NCBI GenBank assembly: GCA_963678675.1 | Contig: OY783200.1 | Span: 14,016,889 to 14,080,888, forward strand | Origin: Xiphydria camelus | Taxonomy: Eukaryota > Arthropoda > Insecta > Hymenoptera > Xiphydriidae | DNA: 64,000 nt | Reading direction: 5' to 3' | Part shown: positions 47,380 through 57,198 of the stretch, one piece after another | How the letters are laid out: every line of letters starts with the position of its first letter | Numbering within the stretch: the stretch's first letter is position 1 | The notes under the pieces: generated by a model | Database searches by the model: none | Told to the model about the DNA's origin: nothing | What the model saw: the letters and a program-made list of their open reading frames with translations, nothing else | Position numbers and translations under genes: made by a program

Positions 47380-47820
47380 ATGTCGCAAAAAGAATATGCA
47401 GCTGCACTTGTTATTTTGACAAACCAGCAGAGGAAACGAAAACAGAGACAAATTTGGATGAAAGAGTGGTTGAAGAAATGCACTTTATCTCACGTGGGGC
47501 TTGTACGTGAACTTCGTCAATCCAGTGCAAGTGATTTGAAAAATTTCCTGAGGATGGACGAGAATTGTTTCCAGTACTTGCTAAATTTGGTAAAGCCACA
47601 TATTACCAAAAAGGACACCGTAATGCGGCAAGCAATTACCGCAGAAGAACGGCTTTTGGTGACCCTGAGATATTTGGCAACAGGGCGCAGTATGGAGGAT
47701 TTAACATTCAGCGCAATTATTTCGCCACAAGCTCTGGGAAAAATTATCCCAGAGACTTGCAAATATATATTTTTGACCTTGAAGGAGGAATATTTAAAGG
47801 TAAAGTGTAAAAATATATAG
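47380..47820 (+). pseudogene. PIF/Harbinger transposase N-terminal part, copy 2
   Basis: Nearly identical to copy 1 (146 codons from the ATG at 47380; an upstream frame extension to 47254 overlaps the promoter-like repeat). Differences include QRQIW for KRQIW and RMDENCFQ for RMNENCFQ. Ends at the same stop. DDE domain missing. Confidence 0.82.
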
Positions 47821-48020
47821 AAGTATATTTAAGTATTTTATTCCAAAATTAATTAACATTAAACTGATACCTAGGATATATTAATAAAAGTAATATTTAA
47901 AATTTATTAATAAAATAAGAATAAAAAAAGATAGCGATATATTACAATAGGTATACAGGTATAGGTAATGCGGGAGACGGATTATTTCGACCCGTCCGGT
48001 AATTAACCTTTCCGAGAAGG

Positions 48021-48212
48021 TTGATTAATAAAATTAAACGCGTGTTGGAGTTCACCGACAGGGATTCGTCCAGCGACGGACTGACGGAAAAATTTTACTC
48101 CAGTCTGAAATTTTATGACCTTGCAACCACGCCCTTTCCCGGAAAGGTTAATTACCGGACGGGTCGAAATAATCCGTCTCCCGCATTACCTATACCTGTA
48201 TACCTATTATAA
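48021..48212 (+). repeat. Harbinger tail module, direct copy
   Basis: A 63-codon open frame (MINKIKRVLEFTDRDSSSDG...) whose DNA is the inverse of 46774-46965. Its 3' part forms a palindrome with 47965-48010. The piggyBac element begins 29 bp downstream and separates it from the Gln/Pro-rich frame at 50790, which may once have been the same gene. Confidence 0.4.
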
Positions 48213-48240
48213 TATATATCGCTGTCTTTCGAACAGTTAT

Positions 48241-50749
48241 CCCGGCATTGGTCGCTGGAAGTATTTTCACACCAGCGGTCGTGCGGGAGCATTTTGCTCA
48301 CACTTCCAAAATTCAACTTAAAACACTTGAGAAACTTCGGTTATATTTGTAAAATAAAATCATACTAATTCATAAACTTTATTTAGCTTAAAAACTACAT
48401 TTTTATAAAAATAGAAATTAAAAAAAGTATTCTAAAGCAGTACTGGAGAATTCGCAATCTATATATGTATATATATATATGAATAAAATTCGAATCATAA
48501 TCAAATACAGTACTGTAAAATAGGTACTGTAAATAACTCAATCTAATAATTCTAAAAAAAAGGTTTGCTTAATCTTCTAATTCATTTTCCTCGGAGGTGA
48601 CAATGCAAATGGAACAAGTAAATGAAGTATGCTCCGTACACATATGGCACGCTGACAAGAAACACATTTTTTCTTTGTTCTTCGGTTTTTTCGACGAGGG
48701 CATATTTGACAGAAGCTTTTTGATACTAGTTCTTCTGCTGCAGCTTGTATCGATGGCAATCCTGCTATTTTAGTGACAGAAGCTCGGAGAGGCAACGTCA
48801 AATTAGTGATACTGGCACGGTTTATGACATGCGGCTTTATGCGGCTGCATGGCTAATTCTTTCAAGTAGACACGCCTTGGGATTTCAGATGAATTATTGG
48901 CTTTGTAAATAATATAGCTATTTATACCTCCTATATTTTGCAAAGAAAAAAAATTGTCAAGGGCCATCTCCAGCTGATTCGAGAAATTGAATATAAACTT
49001 TTCATTTCATCGACAACGTCGATTGCACCTTTTGTGAGGTTATAAAAGGTTATAATCTCAGGTTTCAATGCATCTCCTGTATTTTCATCTATTGAGTCAT
49101 CGTCGTGCATTGTTGACAATAAAAGAACATTTTTGTTCTTTTTAGAAACGTAAGACACCAGAACACAACCGTTTGAAAACCCAAACATACTGCTACAGAC
49201 AGGTCGTATTTTAACATTGAGAAATTCTGATAGAATTTCCTTCTTGTTTTTTTCTAAGAGTTTCCACAACAGTCATCCTAAAATTTTCTGCAAGCTCTAG
49301 AGCAAGTGGTACGGATGTGAAATAGTTATCCATCGTCAAATTTCGTCCCGTATTTAGAATCGGGGCAGCCAGACGCTTCACAACAGAAGCTGCATTATTT
49401 TCCATTTTGAATGGGCCATCCGGTTGTTTCCCAGCGTAGATCTCTAAATTTTTGGTATAAAGTGTGCGAGCATCTACCAAAGCATAAATTTTGATATCGT
49501 ACTTTGCCGGTTTATTGTCAATGTACTGCCTAAATTTGCACCGTCCTCTGAAGCTGTCCAACATTTCGTCGATTGTCACGTATTCTCCCACTTGATAATT
49601 TGCTTTACAGCTTTCGACGAAACTATCAAATTGTTCTCTTATGTAAGCTAAATTATCAAATTTGAGTCGGTTGTTTCTGTCAAGCCTACTGTCGAATCGT
49701 AAAGCTCTCAATAATAGATAAAATCGTCTAGAGGTCATAGTAGCATGAAAGCATTCTGGTGCAGTTCCATCTCTCTCATTACTCCATAATTCATTTACAT
49801 TGATATGTTGACTCTTCCTTATTCCAGCCAGATATAATAATCCAAATAAGGCATTCATTTCCTCAAAATTAATGTCATTACAATCTCTTCCTCGGGAATA
49901 GTTTTCACGTAGTTGACGTAGGTAAGCATTGGTGTGTTCTACAATTTCTTGAACAACATAATCCAGAAAAAACAGTTTCCAACATTCTATAGGGGTCTTA
50001 GCATTTCTGGCATGACCTTTTACGCCCGGTGGATGGATAACTATATTACGACGTCTTGTACGACCAAAGTTTGGAGGAATATGTTTTTCCCATACAAATA
50101 CCCTACCTTTGCCGTAAAATACAGGCCTTTTTGTACAGTATTCTGAGAGATTGGAACTTCGATGGGATCTGTAATGTCCTCTTCTTCGCCAGATTCTTCA
50201 CTATCTGTATTATGGTCACTGTGTTCACTAACCGAATCATCTTCGGGATCATCAAGTCGATCAACCTGATCATTCAAATCGAGAGGCATATCTGATCCTT
50301 CTAGTTCTGTAACAATTTTGTGTATTACAAAATATCCGCGAAATGTAGCATGCAGTATTTGAGAATCTTAAAATTCATATTATTTTGTTACAGTATACTA
50401 TTAATTTTATTATAATATCATTAAAGATCGTATAACTAACCTCTAATTCTCTGTTGCTCTGCTTGTAGAATAGCTAATTCAACCATTCGCCTTGCACGAT
50501 TCATATCAAAATTTGTTACGCCGCTGGTCGCGCGATGAGATAAATGCTCACACAAACGACGTCAGTCTAATTAATGCACTAATAAATCTCAAATACGTGG
50601 TGCCCGGCATAAACATTTCTACCAAACTAAAGTCGGAGGTTAAGTAGGAGACTAGATGGCGCCACAACATCTTCCCACTACTACTCTTCCAAATATGCGC
50701 ATTTTCGCATAAACGTGAGCAAAATGCTCATATAGCGACCAATGCCGGG
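48241..50749 (-). mobile_element. piggyBac element with TTAT target duplication
   Basis: Terminal repeats CCCGGCATTGGTCGCT and the exact inverse AGCGACCAATGCCGGG. Subterminal GAGCATTTTGCTCAC and GTGAGCAAAATGCTC are also inverted. It is flanked by TTAT on both sides (48237-48240 and 50750-50753), whereas the family normally duplicates TTAA. It is 2509 bp, carries one decayed transposase gene, and inserted in the Harbinger composite. Confidence 0.9.
48577..50504 (-). pseudogene. piggyBac transposase with one intron
   Basis: The likely start is ATG at 50502-50504 (MNRARRMVELAILQAEQQRI). A GT..AG intron of 134 bp (50307-50440) joins this 64-nt exon in frame to ELEGSDMPLDLNDQ. The DDE_Tnp_1_7 core follows. 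Catalytic Asp residues are in YVTIDEML and [10 protein letters not shown] (49211-49858) and AIDVVDEM (48931-49269). The C-terminal Cys-rich domain (CQICPRRKNRRTKKKCVSC, near 48650-48720) is present. Frameshifts near 50080, 49260, 48800 and 48620 break it. All three Asp and the zinc-finger region survive in separate frames, so inactivation is fairly recent. Confidence 0.9.
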
Positions 50750-50789
50750 TTATAATGACAACGCAAGCGATCGAATTTATATCCTTCAA

Positions 50790-51050
50790 GTAGATATAGT
50801 ATTAATTCAAAGTACAATCCGATTCACTCGCAGGCACAGCATACTCAGACACAATTATATCGAGACATTGCTTTCGTAGCTCCACCTACTCAGTCCCATA
50901 TACAGCCTTGCACTCAATCATCACAGCTAGTACCAGCAAATCCACCGCAAATACACCTCGAAGCTACTTCATATCGACAATCATCCACTTCGTTGCAAAT
51001 AGAGTCTTGTAATACTCCGCCACAATTACGTTACCAGCCATAATCACAAC
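50790..51050 (+). pseudogene. Gln/Pro/Ser-rich coding remnant
   Basis: A plus-strand frame reads HSQAQHTQTQLYRDIAFVAP, PPTQSHIQPCTQSSQLVP and PQLRYQP before a stop near 51040. After the foldback at 51064-52112 a similar composition resumes (SHSQQHTPPQIEPNS, about 52113-52157). PIF/Harbinger elements normally carry a second gene (Myb/SANT or MADF type) with such linkers, so this may be its C-terminal part. No domain is recognisable. Confidence 0.4.
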
Positions 51051-51063
51051 CATAAGTTCATAC

Positions 51064-52112
51064 TAACAAGGAAACCGTCCCAGGTGTACCTCGCCGACTT
51101 CGTTCATTCTGATATACAGGGTGTTCATTTTAAAACTTACCACCCACGTTATCTGCGTAAAGAGACATATTTCTGAAAATCGCCGAGACACGTCAACAAA
51201 ATTATTGAGGGGGAACATTTTTTATAATAATTCGACGCCCTCCCCCCCCCTCTCAACCACCTGACTCCGGCGGCGGTAACCCCAATATTCTTAAATGGAA
51301 CAGGGGGTCGAGTGATACCTCATTTTAACGTCAAATTTGAAAAGTAGGACGTCAAAATGTACACAATTAAAAGCCCTTTAAAATGAGGTATCACTCGACC
51401 CCCTGTTCCATTTAAGAATATTGGGGTTACCGCCCCCGGAGTCAGGTAGTTGAGGGGGGGGGGGGGCGTCGAATTTTTATAAAAAATGTTCCCCCTCAAT
51501 AATTTTGTTGACGTGTCTCGGCGATTTTCAGAAATATGTCTCTTTACGCAGATAACGTGGGTGGTAAGTTTTAAAATGAACACCCTGTATGTTATTCTAC
51601 ATCAAAATGTAAGAGATACGTATTTTTTTATGTGCGGAAAAACATTTCTAGAGGGTGAAATTAACCCTCAAAGTTGACAACCCCTAGGAATGAGTGCTGG
51701 TTTTCACATACTTGCAATTGATCTTTTGAAAAGAAACCAAGTGGATAATAATCTACATAAGAAATGATGAAAAATCCAATATACTGCATTTCGTTAGGGC
51801 AATTAATTAAAAAATTATAATGGTTGAAATGTTACAGTAATTTGGTGAATTTTTAACCCTCATAATTTTTTAATTAATTACCGTAACGAAATGTAGTAAA
51901 TTGGATTTTTCATAATTTCTTATGTAGATTACTATCCACTTGGTTTCATTTCAAAAGATCCTAGGAGTTGTCAACTTTGAGGGTTAATTTCACCACCTTG
52001 AAATGTTTTTTCGCACATAAAAAAAACGTATCTCTTAGATTTTGATGTAAAACAACATATATCAGAATGAACGAAATCGGCGAGGTGCACCTCGGACGGT
52101 TTCCTTGTCGGT
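51064..52112. mobile_element. Foldback element with a MITE in its left arm
   Basis: Outer arms AAGGAAACCGTCC...TTCATTCTGATAT and inverse. Inner arms run 51590-51826 and 51827-52060 (AATTAACCCTCAAAGTTGAC, CTACATCAAAATGTAAGAGA). The TA at the arm junction was the target of the MITE at 51117-51587. Confidence 0.75.
51117..51587. mobile_element. Tc1/mariner-type palindromic MITE
   Basis: CAGGGTGTTCATTTTAAAAC and inverse termini, TA on both sides. The arms of about 185 bp are nearly identical inverses, each with a run of C or G, and the centre is a tandem of GAGGTATCACTCGACC-type words. Confidence 0.8.
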
Positions 52113-52451
52113 CACACTCTCAACAACACACTCCACCACAAATAGAGCCCAATTCTTAGTTTTATACTCATTCCAATTCACAAGCAATGCAACATTAAAA
52201 TGTATAGGGCTTTAATTGTAGTAATAAATTTTAAATGTTACTTTTATTCATAAGATATTCTACAATTACTATTTTCTTTATATAATTATAGATATTCATT
52301 TCATTAATAGATTTTAAATATTGATTTCATTCATACAATTCTTATTTTATTAATAAATTTTAAATATATTACTTTCATTAATAGATCCTAGGTATCAGTT
52401 TAATGTTCATTAATTTTGAAATAAAATACTTAAATATATTTCTATATATTT

Positions 52452-52888
52452 TTATACTTTACCTTTAAATATTCCTCCTTCAAGGTCAAATATACATATA
52501 TTTGCAAGTCTCTGGGATAATTTTTCCCAGAGCTTGTGGCGAAATAATTGCGCTACATTTTTTAAATCCTCCATACTGCGCCCTGTTGTCAAATATCTCA
52601 GGGTCACCAAAAGCCGATCTTCTGCGGTAATTGCTTGCCGCATTACGGTGTCCTTTTTCGTAATATGTGGCTTTACCAAATTTAGCAAGTACTGGAATCA
52701 ATTCTCGTCCATCCTCAGGATATTTTTCAAATCACTTGCACTGGATTGACGAAGTTCACGTACGAGCCCCACGTGAGATAAAGTGCGTTTCTTCAAACAC
52801 TCTTTCATCCAAATTTGTCTCTTTTTTTTCGTTTCCTCTGCTGATTTGTCAAAATAACAAGTGCAGCTGCGTATTCTTTTTGCGACAT
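52452..52888 (-). pseudogene. PIF/Harbinger transposase N-terminal part, copy 3
   Basis: Inverse of copies 1 and 2: LNLVKPHITKKDTVMRQAIT and LLVTLRYLTTGRSMEDLK are recognisable. It has more changes, including a frameshift near 52550 and one in the Lys-rich start near 52820. It forms the right arm of the composite. Confidence 0.78.
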
Positions 52889-53499
52889 ATTTATACTATC
52901 AATGTAAAATCGTTATGCTACTATCGAAGCCGGCAGAGAACTGACGGACGCATTCGGTGAACAAAATTATAGGTGTAGTTTGAGTAGGGTAAACGATACA
53001 GTCATTGGCCATACGATAGTGATTGGCCCCCTCTCATAACAAATGCATTCGATAGGAAGAGGAAACACGATAAGCCAATTACTGTATAATTTCGTCTGTT
53101 TAAAAGGCCAATCACTGGGGGTTTTACCCTATCGATAACCCGCGGCCGGCCAGGACTGACGGTCGACTGACAGTCGGACTGACAGTCAACGGCCGGCCGG
53201 CCGACTGAACGTGTATGGGGCCCTTAACGCGTAGATCGCAGCCGAGTTGGCATGCGCTAGCCTGCCGACGGTTCAAGGGCCGGAAAGGCCCAGAATACGT
53301 CACAAGTGATGCATTAGCAGGACGCAAGTAGAACGGTTATATCGCCCGGAAGGTCAAAGGTCGTTTCTGGGCTATCGCCCAGGTCCGCAAACGGGGTATA
53401 TTAGACGGCCGGCGAGTCATCGCCGACAACCCCTCTATCAAAGCGCTTAGCAATTACTCCAGCAGGCCCAAGGACAAAGTCCGCAGACCCTGTATACTT

Positions 53500-53747
53500 A
53501 TCAATTAACGTCTAACTTTGATTTCGCGTCATCCGCACCATCGGCCCCTTCTAGCTGTAGGGCCTTTTTTGCTATGTCGTTTCACCCCCTCTACTTCTTC
53601 TTCTACTTCGTTTATAACCCCCGGGTTGGTAACCACGAGGAGGGATTTAGACGGTAAAAATCCGACACTACCCTAACAACATCTTGGGTGTCTTTTCGAA
53701 GATTCCCCTTCTCGCCGGTTCTTCAAAAAAAAAAAAAAAAAAAAAAA
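53500..53747 (+). mobile_element. Non-LTR retrotransposon 3' end with poly-A
   Basis: A CT-rich stretch, then ACCACGAGGAGGGATTTAGA, GTCTTTTCGAAGATTCCCC, and 23 A at about 53726-53748. The arrangement matches 3' ends of R1/Jockey-type elements in insects. TCGCCGG stands on both sides of the tail (53714 and 53748), a possible short duplication. The upstream limit is not defined. Confidence 0.55.
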
Positions 53748-53770
53748 TCGCCGGCAGACTGACCTGAGTC

Positions 53771-54142
53771 TCGGTAGTGACAGCATCGCTCAGCAGACAT
53801 GACTACCCCTCGGAGTCTCACTCGAACGTCCCCTAGGGAACCATCGCTCGGCGAACACCCTAGTAGTCGAACGTCCTCGCCAGACTGGCTTGAACATTAA
53901 TAATGGCAGCATCGCTCGGCGGACACCACTAGCTCTCGCAGTCTACCGAGGGAATTGGCCCGAACACCGTAAGGGAAGCATCGCTCGGCGGACACCCTTA
54001 CGTTCGAGGCTTACTGACTCGAGCAATCGAGAGGCCAGTACCGCTCGGCGGATACCCTCTCGCTCGCAGTTCTCTAATAGTTCTACGCTGTCCCGGTTTG
54101 AGGTACGCTAACGGCCGCATCGCTCGGCGAATACCGTAGCGT
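53771..54142 (+). ncRNA. Array of six hairpins with one conserved loop
   Basis: Six units, 58-79 bp apart, each carry the loop CATCGCTCGGCGGACA (or close variants, at 53784, 53842, 53910, 53979, 54039, 54118) closed by a stem whose sequence differs each time. Stems: GGTAGT/ACTACC (53773), CTAGGG/CCCTAG (53833), TAATGG/CCACTA (53901), CGTAAGGG/CCCTTACG (53968), CGAGAGG/CCTCTCG (54028) and ACGCTA-CGG/CCG-TAGCGT (54105). Compensatory change in stems with a fixed loop is the signature of selected RNA (or single-stranded DNA) structure. Spacers share TCGCAG. An AATAAA lies 285 bp downstream. The function is unknown; a protein-binding array in a retroelement transcript is one possibility. Confidence 0.65.
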
Positions 54143-54426
54143 CCTCGCAGTCCCTTCGATCGACGTTTTCACGTCGCTTCGCCTAACCGGCAAATCTCCA
54201 CGTAGACGAGGCTCCTCCGCTCACGGCCCTGCGACGATACCCGGGACACGAGCAGCACCCGGACCGACGCAGCCATTCTAGAGGACGACGCTCCCGCACC
54301 GCCTACGAGCAGCCCGACCGGCAGCACCTCCAACGCTTCTCCAAGTTCGATCCCTCCTGGGATAATTCCCTCCCCCCTCCCCCCACTCGCAAACTCACAC
54401 ACTACCATCTGTACGCCCTTATCCCG

Positions 54427-54482
54427 AATAAACTCTAGTTATAGTCTATTCGCGCTCTCTGTCCGTATTACCCCCTCCTACA
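54427..54482 (+). terminator. Polyadenylation signal and LTR-like end
   Basis: CGAATAAACTC (AATAAA at 54427-54432) is followed by about 50 bp ending CCCCCTCCTACA at 54482. This fits the R/U5 end of a plus-strand LTR. A matching TG start was not found. If real, the hairpin array lies in the same transcript, upstream of the signal. Confidence 0.4.
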
Positions 54483-54484
54483 AC

Positions 54485-54935
54485 TTATTTATATTATATT
54501 AAAAGTATACTTCTTTCCACATTTATAAGTTCTATGCATTTTATTATTGGTGCATATCGGGTAATGTATACCGAATGTCGCATGGGAAACCGAGCAGGAG
54601 CTGAGACCTGAATTTCCCTGAAATTTGACTTCAGCAGCGTCTGGACCGTACTCGAGTTATTTATAGTTAGAATTAGCTTTGCAAGGGTGCACTGCGTAAG
54701 AGCGAAAAGTTTAAAAAGTCTAATTTCCAGATAGCTGTCAATTCAGAAGATCAAAGCTTTTCATCTAACCTTGAAATCGTGAATTTTTGAATAATAGTGA
54801 ATAAGTTTTAGAAGTGACAAGAAATAATCATTCAGGTTTCTTCGATGAAATTCCCCAAGTGTTTAAAAACCGATGTTTTACAAACCGGTATCCGATTTTT
54901 CAATAACTCTTGCTTCCCCTTCCACTGATATTAAT
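54485..54935. other. Spacer with a dispersed fragment
   Basis: 54560-54640 (ACCGAATGTCGCATGGGAAA, TGAAATTTGACTT) matches the centre of the foldback at 24895-24985. No gene recognised. Confidence 0.5.
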
Positions 54936-55875
54936 TGTTACTGCATAACGAGTAGGTTAGAACATTTTCTCATTTCTAATTTCATGAAGTCTTTGACGGT
55001 TTTCTTACATGTCCTCTTGCACAGGTGCAAATGGAGAGGATCTAACTCGTGTCGTCTCCTGAAGAAGATGACTCGGTGGATATCAAATAATGTCGAACTT
55101 GTCGCCGAACGTCTATTACCTACGGATACATTAATTGCAATTCGAGCTTCCAATTTCAACTATTTCATCGTTAAATATTAGGTTGGCAAGAATTTAATGC
55201 GACACTTAAAAATTTTTTTACATTTACTCAATTATTTATATTTCTGTAATATTTAATCAACAATATATTCTCCATTTAACTCAACCACTCTCAACCGTCG
55301 TTCAGGCAGAGATGGAATCCTTCCATCCTAAAACTGCGGCAGTTAAGAGTCGAAGAATGATTGGAGTGTAGAATTGAGACTATCGAACTTGCCAAATGAT
55401 TTTCTACGTAGGATATTTTTTAGCACCCGAAAAAGGTGGTAGTCAGAAGGGGCCAAGTCGGACGAATAGGCAGGGTATGGCACCGTGTCCCAGCCGAGCT
55501 CCTCCAGCTAACGGCGAGAAGTTAAAGCCACATGCAGTATCGTGCATTGTCGCGAAGCAAGTGGACCTCAACACGTCTCGGTCGCTTTTTCTCAATAGCA
55601 GCGGCAAGCTGGCGAAGCTGGTTAGTGTAGACGTTGGCAATGACAGTCTAAAGTGTGTTTCAAAAGAGTATGAACACCCTTAATTGTTGACGGATCAACC
55701 CTGTAGAGGGGTCAATGAAGCATAGTTTTGTCCCACACCGGTCCCCCTGCATCTAAAAACATTATTTAAATTGCAATTTGCCTTATGTCTTTCTACCCCC
55801 CTCGAATACACCCTCTTCTTTGCAACTTCTCCCTCAGCAGCCGTTTCAAAAGAGTATGAACACTGCTCTTTCTTA

Positions 55876-56499
55876 CTAACGAGCACGAGCAAACACGACC
55901 AAACACGAACAAAAATTTAGTGAGATATCAAAGGACCCCCCTCTAGTGTTCTTTATAAACTCCACCAAACGCCTTTGCATGCCCTCTATGAGCGTCCGCA
56001 TGAGCCCCGGAGTGATGTTGTCCCATGCGGCCCGAATCGCGCGTGTAAGCTGCGCCACTGTTTGATATCTGCGGCAGTTATCACGCACGGTCATCGCCAT
56101 GATGCCCCAAAGGTTTTCGATGGAGTTCAGGTCGGGAGAACACGCGGTTCGGGGTAGAAGGTCGATTTGATGGCACCGCATCCACTCCATAGTGTTGTTC
56201 TCGCAGCGGGAACTGACGTGAATCGGGGCGTTATCCTGGCGAAAAACCCACGCCACGTCATCCCGCTCTTCCATAAATGGCAGGAGATGATTCTCCAACA
56301 CCACTTGGTACCTAACGCTGTTGAGTTTGGCAGTAATGACCGCCAAACGACACTTCCCGTGTGAGCTGAATGCGGCCCGTGTCATCACCGATTTCCCGCC
56401 GCCTTGCCTTTTCGAAAAGATCCTCTCTTCCATCCAAAGATCGTGCCAATAATAAAGCACGATCTGAGGCAGGAAGAGAGGATCTTTTCGAAAAGGCAA
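55876..56499 (-). pseudogene. Tc1-like transposase C-terminal half, left arm
   Basis: An open frame of 207 codons with RIFSKRQGGGKSVMTRAAFS, HLLPFMEERDDVAWVFRQDN, then APIHVS, SPDLNSIENLWG and RDNCRRYQTVAQL. This is the DDE_3 domain from just after the first catalytic Asp to the end. The second Asp (QDNAPIH) and the Glu (SIENLWG) are present. The N-terminal HTH region and first Asp are missing because the palindrome centre cuts there. The ATG at 56499 is in the centre and not a genuine start. The C-terminus departs from the other arm after CSCL. Confidence 0.85.
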
Positions 56500-57198
56500 G
56501 GCGGCGGGAAATCGGTGATGACACGGACCGCATTTAGCTCACACGGGAAGTGTCGTTTGGCGGTCATTACTGCCAAACTCAACAGCGTTAGGTACCAAGT
56601 GGTGTTGGAGAATCATCTCCTGCCATTTATAGAAGAGCGGGATGACGTGGCGTGGGTTTTTCACCAGGATAACGCCCCGATTCACGTCAGTTCCCGCTGC
56701 AAGAACAACACTATGGAGTGGATGCGGTGCCATCAAATCGACCTTCTACCCCGAACCGCGTGTTCTCCCGACCTGAACTCCATCGAAAACCTTTGGGGCA
56801 TCATGGCGATGACCGTGCGTGACAACTGCCGTAGATATCAAACAGTGGCGCAGCTTAAACACGCGATTCGGACCGCATGGGACAACATCACTCCGGAGCT
56901 CATGCGGACGCTCATAGAGGGCATGCAAAGGCGTTTGGTGGAGGTTATAAAGAACACAAGAGGGGGGTCCTTTGATATCTCACTAAATTTTTGTTCGTGT
57001 TTGCTCGTGCTCGTTAGTAAGAAAAAGCAATGTTCATACTCTTTTGAAACGGCTGCTGAGGGAGAAGTTGCAAAGAAGAGGGTGTATTCGAGGGGGGTAG
57101 AAAGACATAAGGCAAATTGTAATTTAAATAATGTTTTTAGATGCAGGGGGACCGGTGTGGGACAAAACTATGCTTCATTGACCCCTCTACAGGGTTGA
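56404..57198 (+). pseudogene. Tc1-like transposase C-terminal half, right arm
   Basis: Mirror copy of the left arm, 264 codons open. It has the same second Asp (HQDNAPIHVS) and Glu (DLNSIENLWG). After CSCLLVLVSKKKQCSYSF the frame continues through what is probably 3' untranslated sequence to 57198. The first Asp and DNA-binding domain are missing. The uninterrupted frame shows little decay since the palindrome formed. Confidence 0.85.

Larger units (their letters stand above)
45861..53224. mobile_element. PIF/Harbinger composite
   Basis: Outer ends AGGGCCCCATACACGTT and its inverse, flanked by TAA (45858-45860 and 53225-53227), the 3-bp duplication of PIF/Harbinger. A complete 1190-bp copy occupies 45861-47050, with its own right end and TAA. 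A second copy starts near 47064. A third, inverted, ends at 53224, so copies two and three are 5' halves facing each other as long inverted repeats. Between them lie a piggyBac element and a foldback. CGGCCGGCCG repeats mark every end. Confidence 0.8.

Noticed and set aside
53331..53520. C-terminus of a LINE ORF2
   Set aside because: An open stretch exists, but no reverse transcriptase or endonuclease motif was found.
53771..54142. CRISPR array
   Set aside because: The repeats are imperfect, spacers are partly conserved, and the genome is eukaryotic. The pattern is loop conservation with changing stems.
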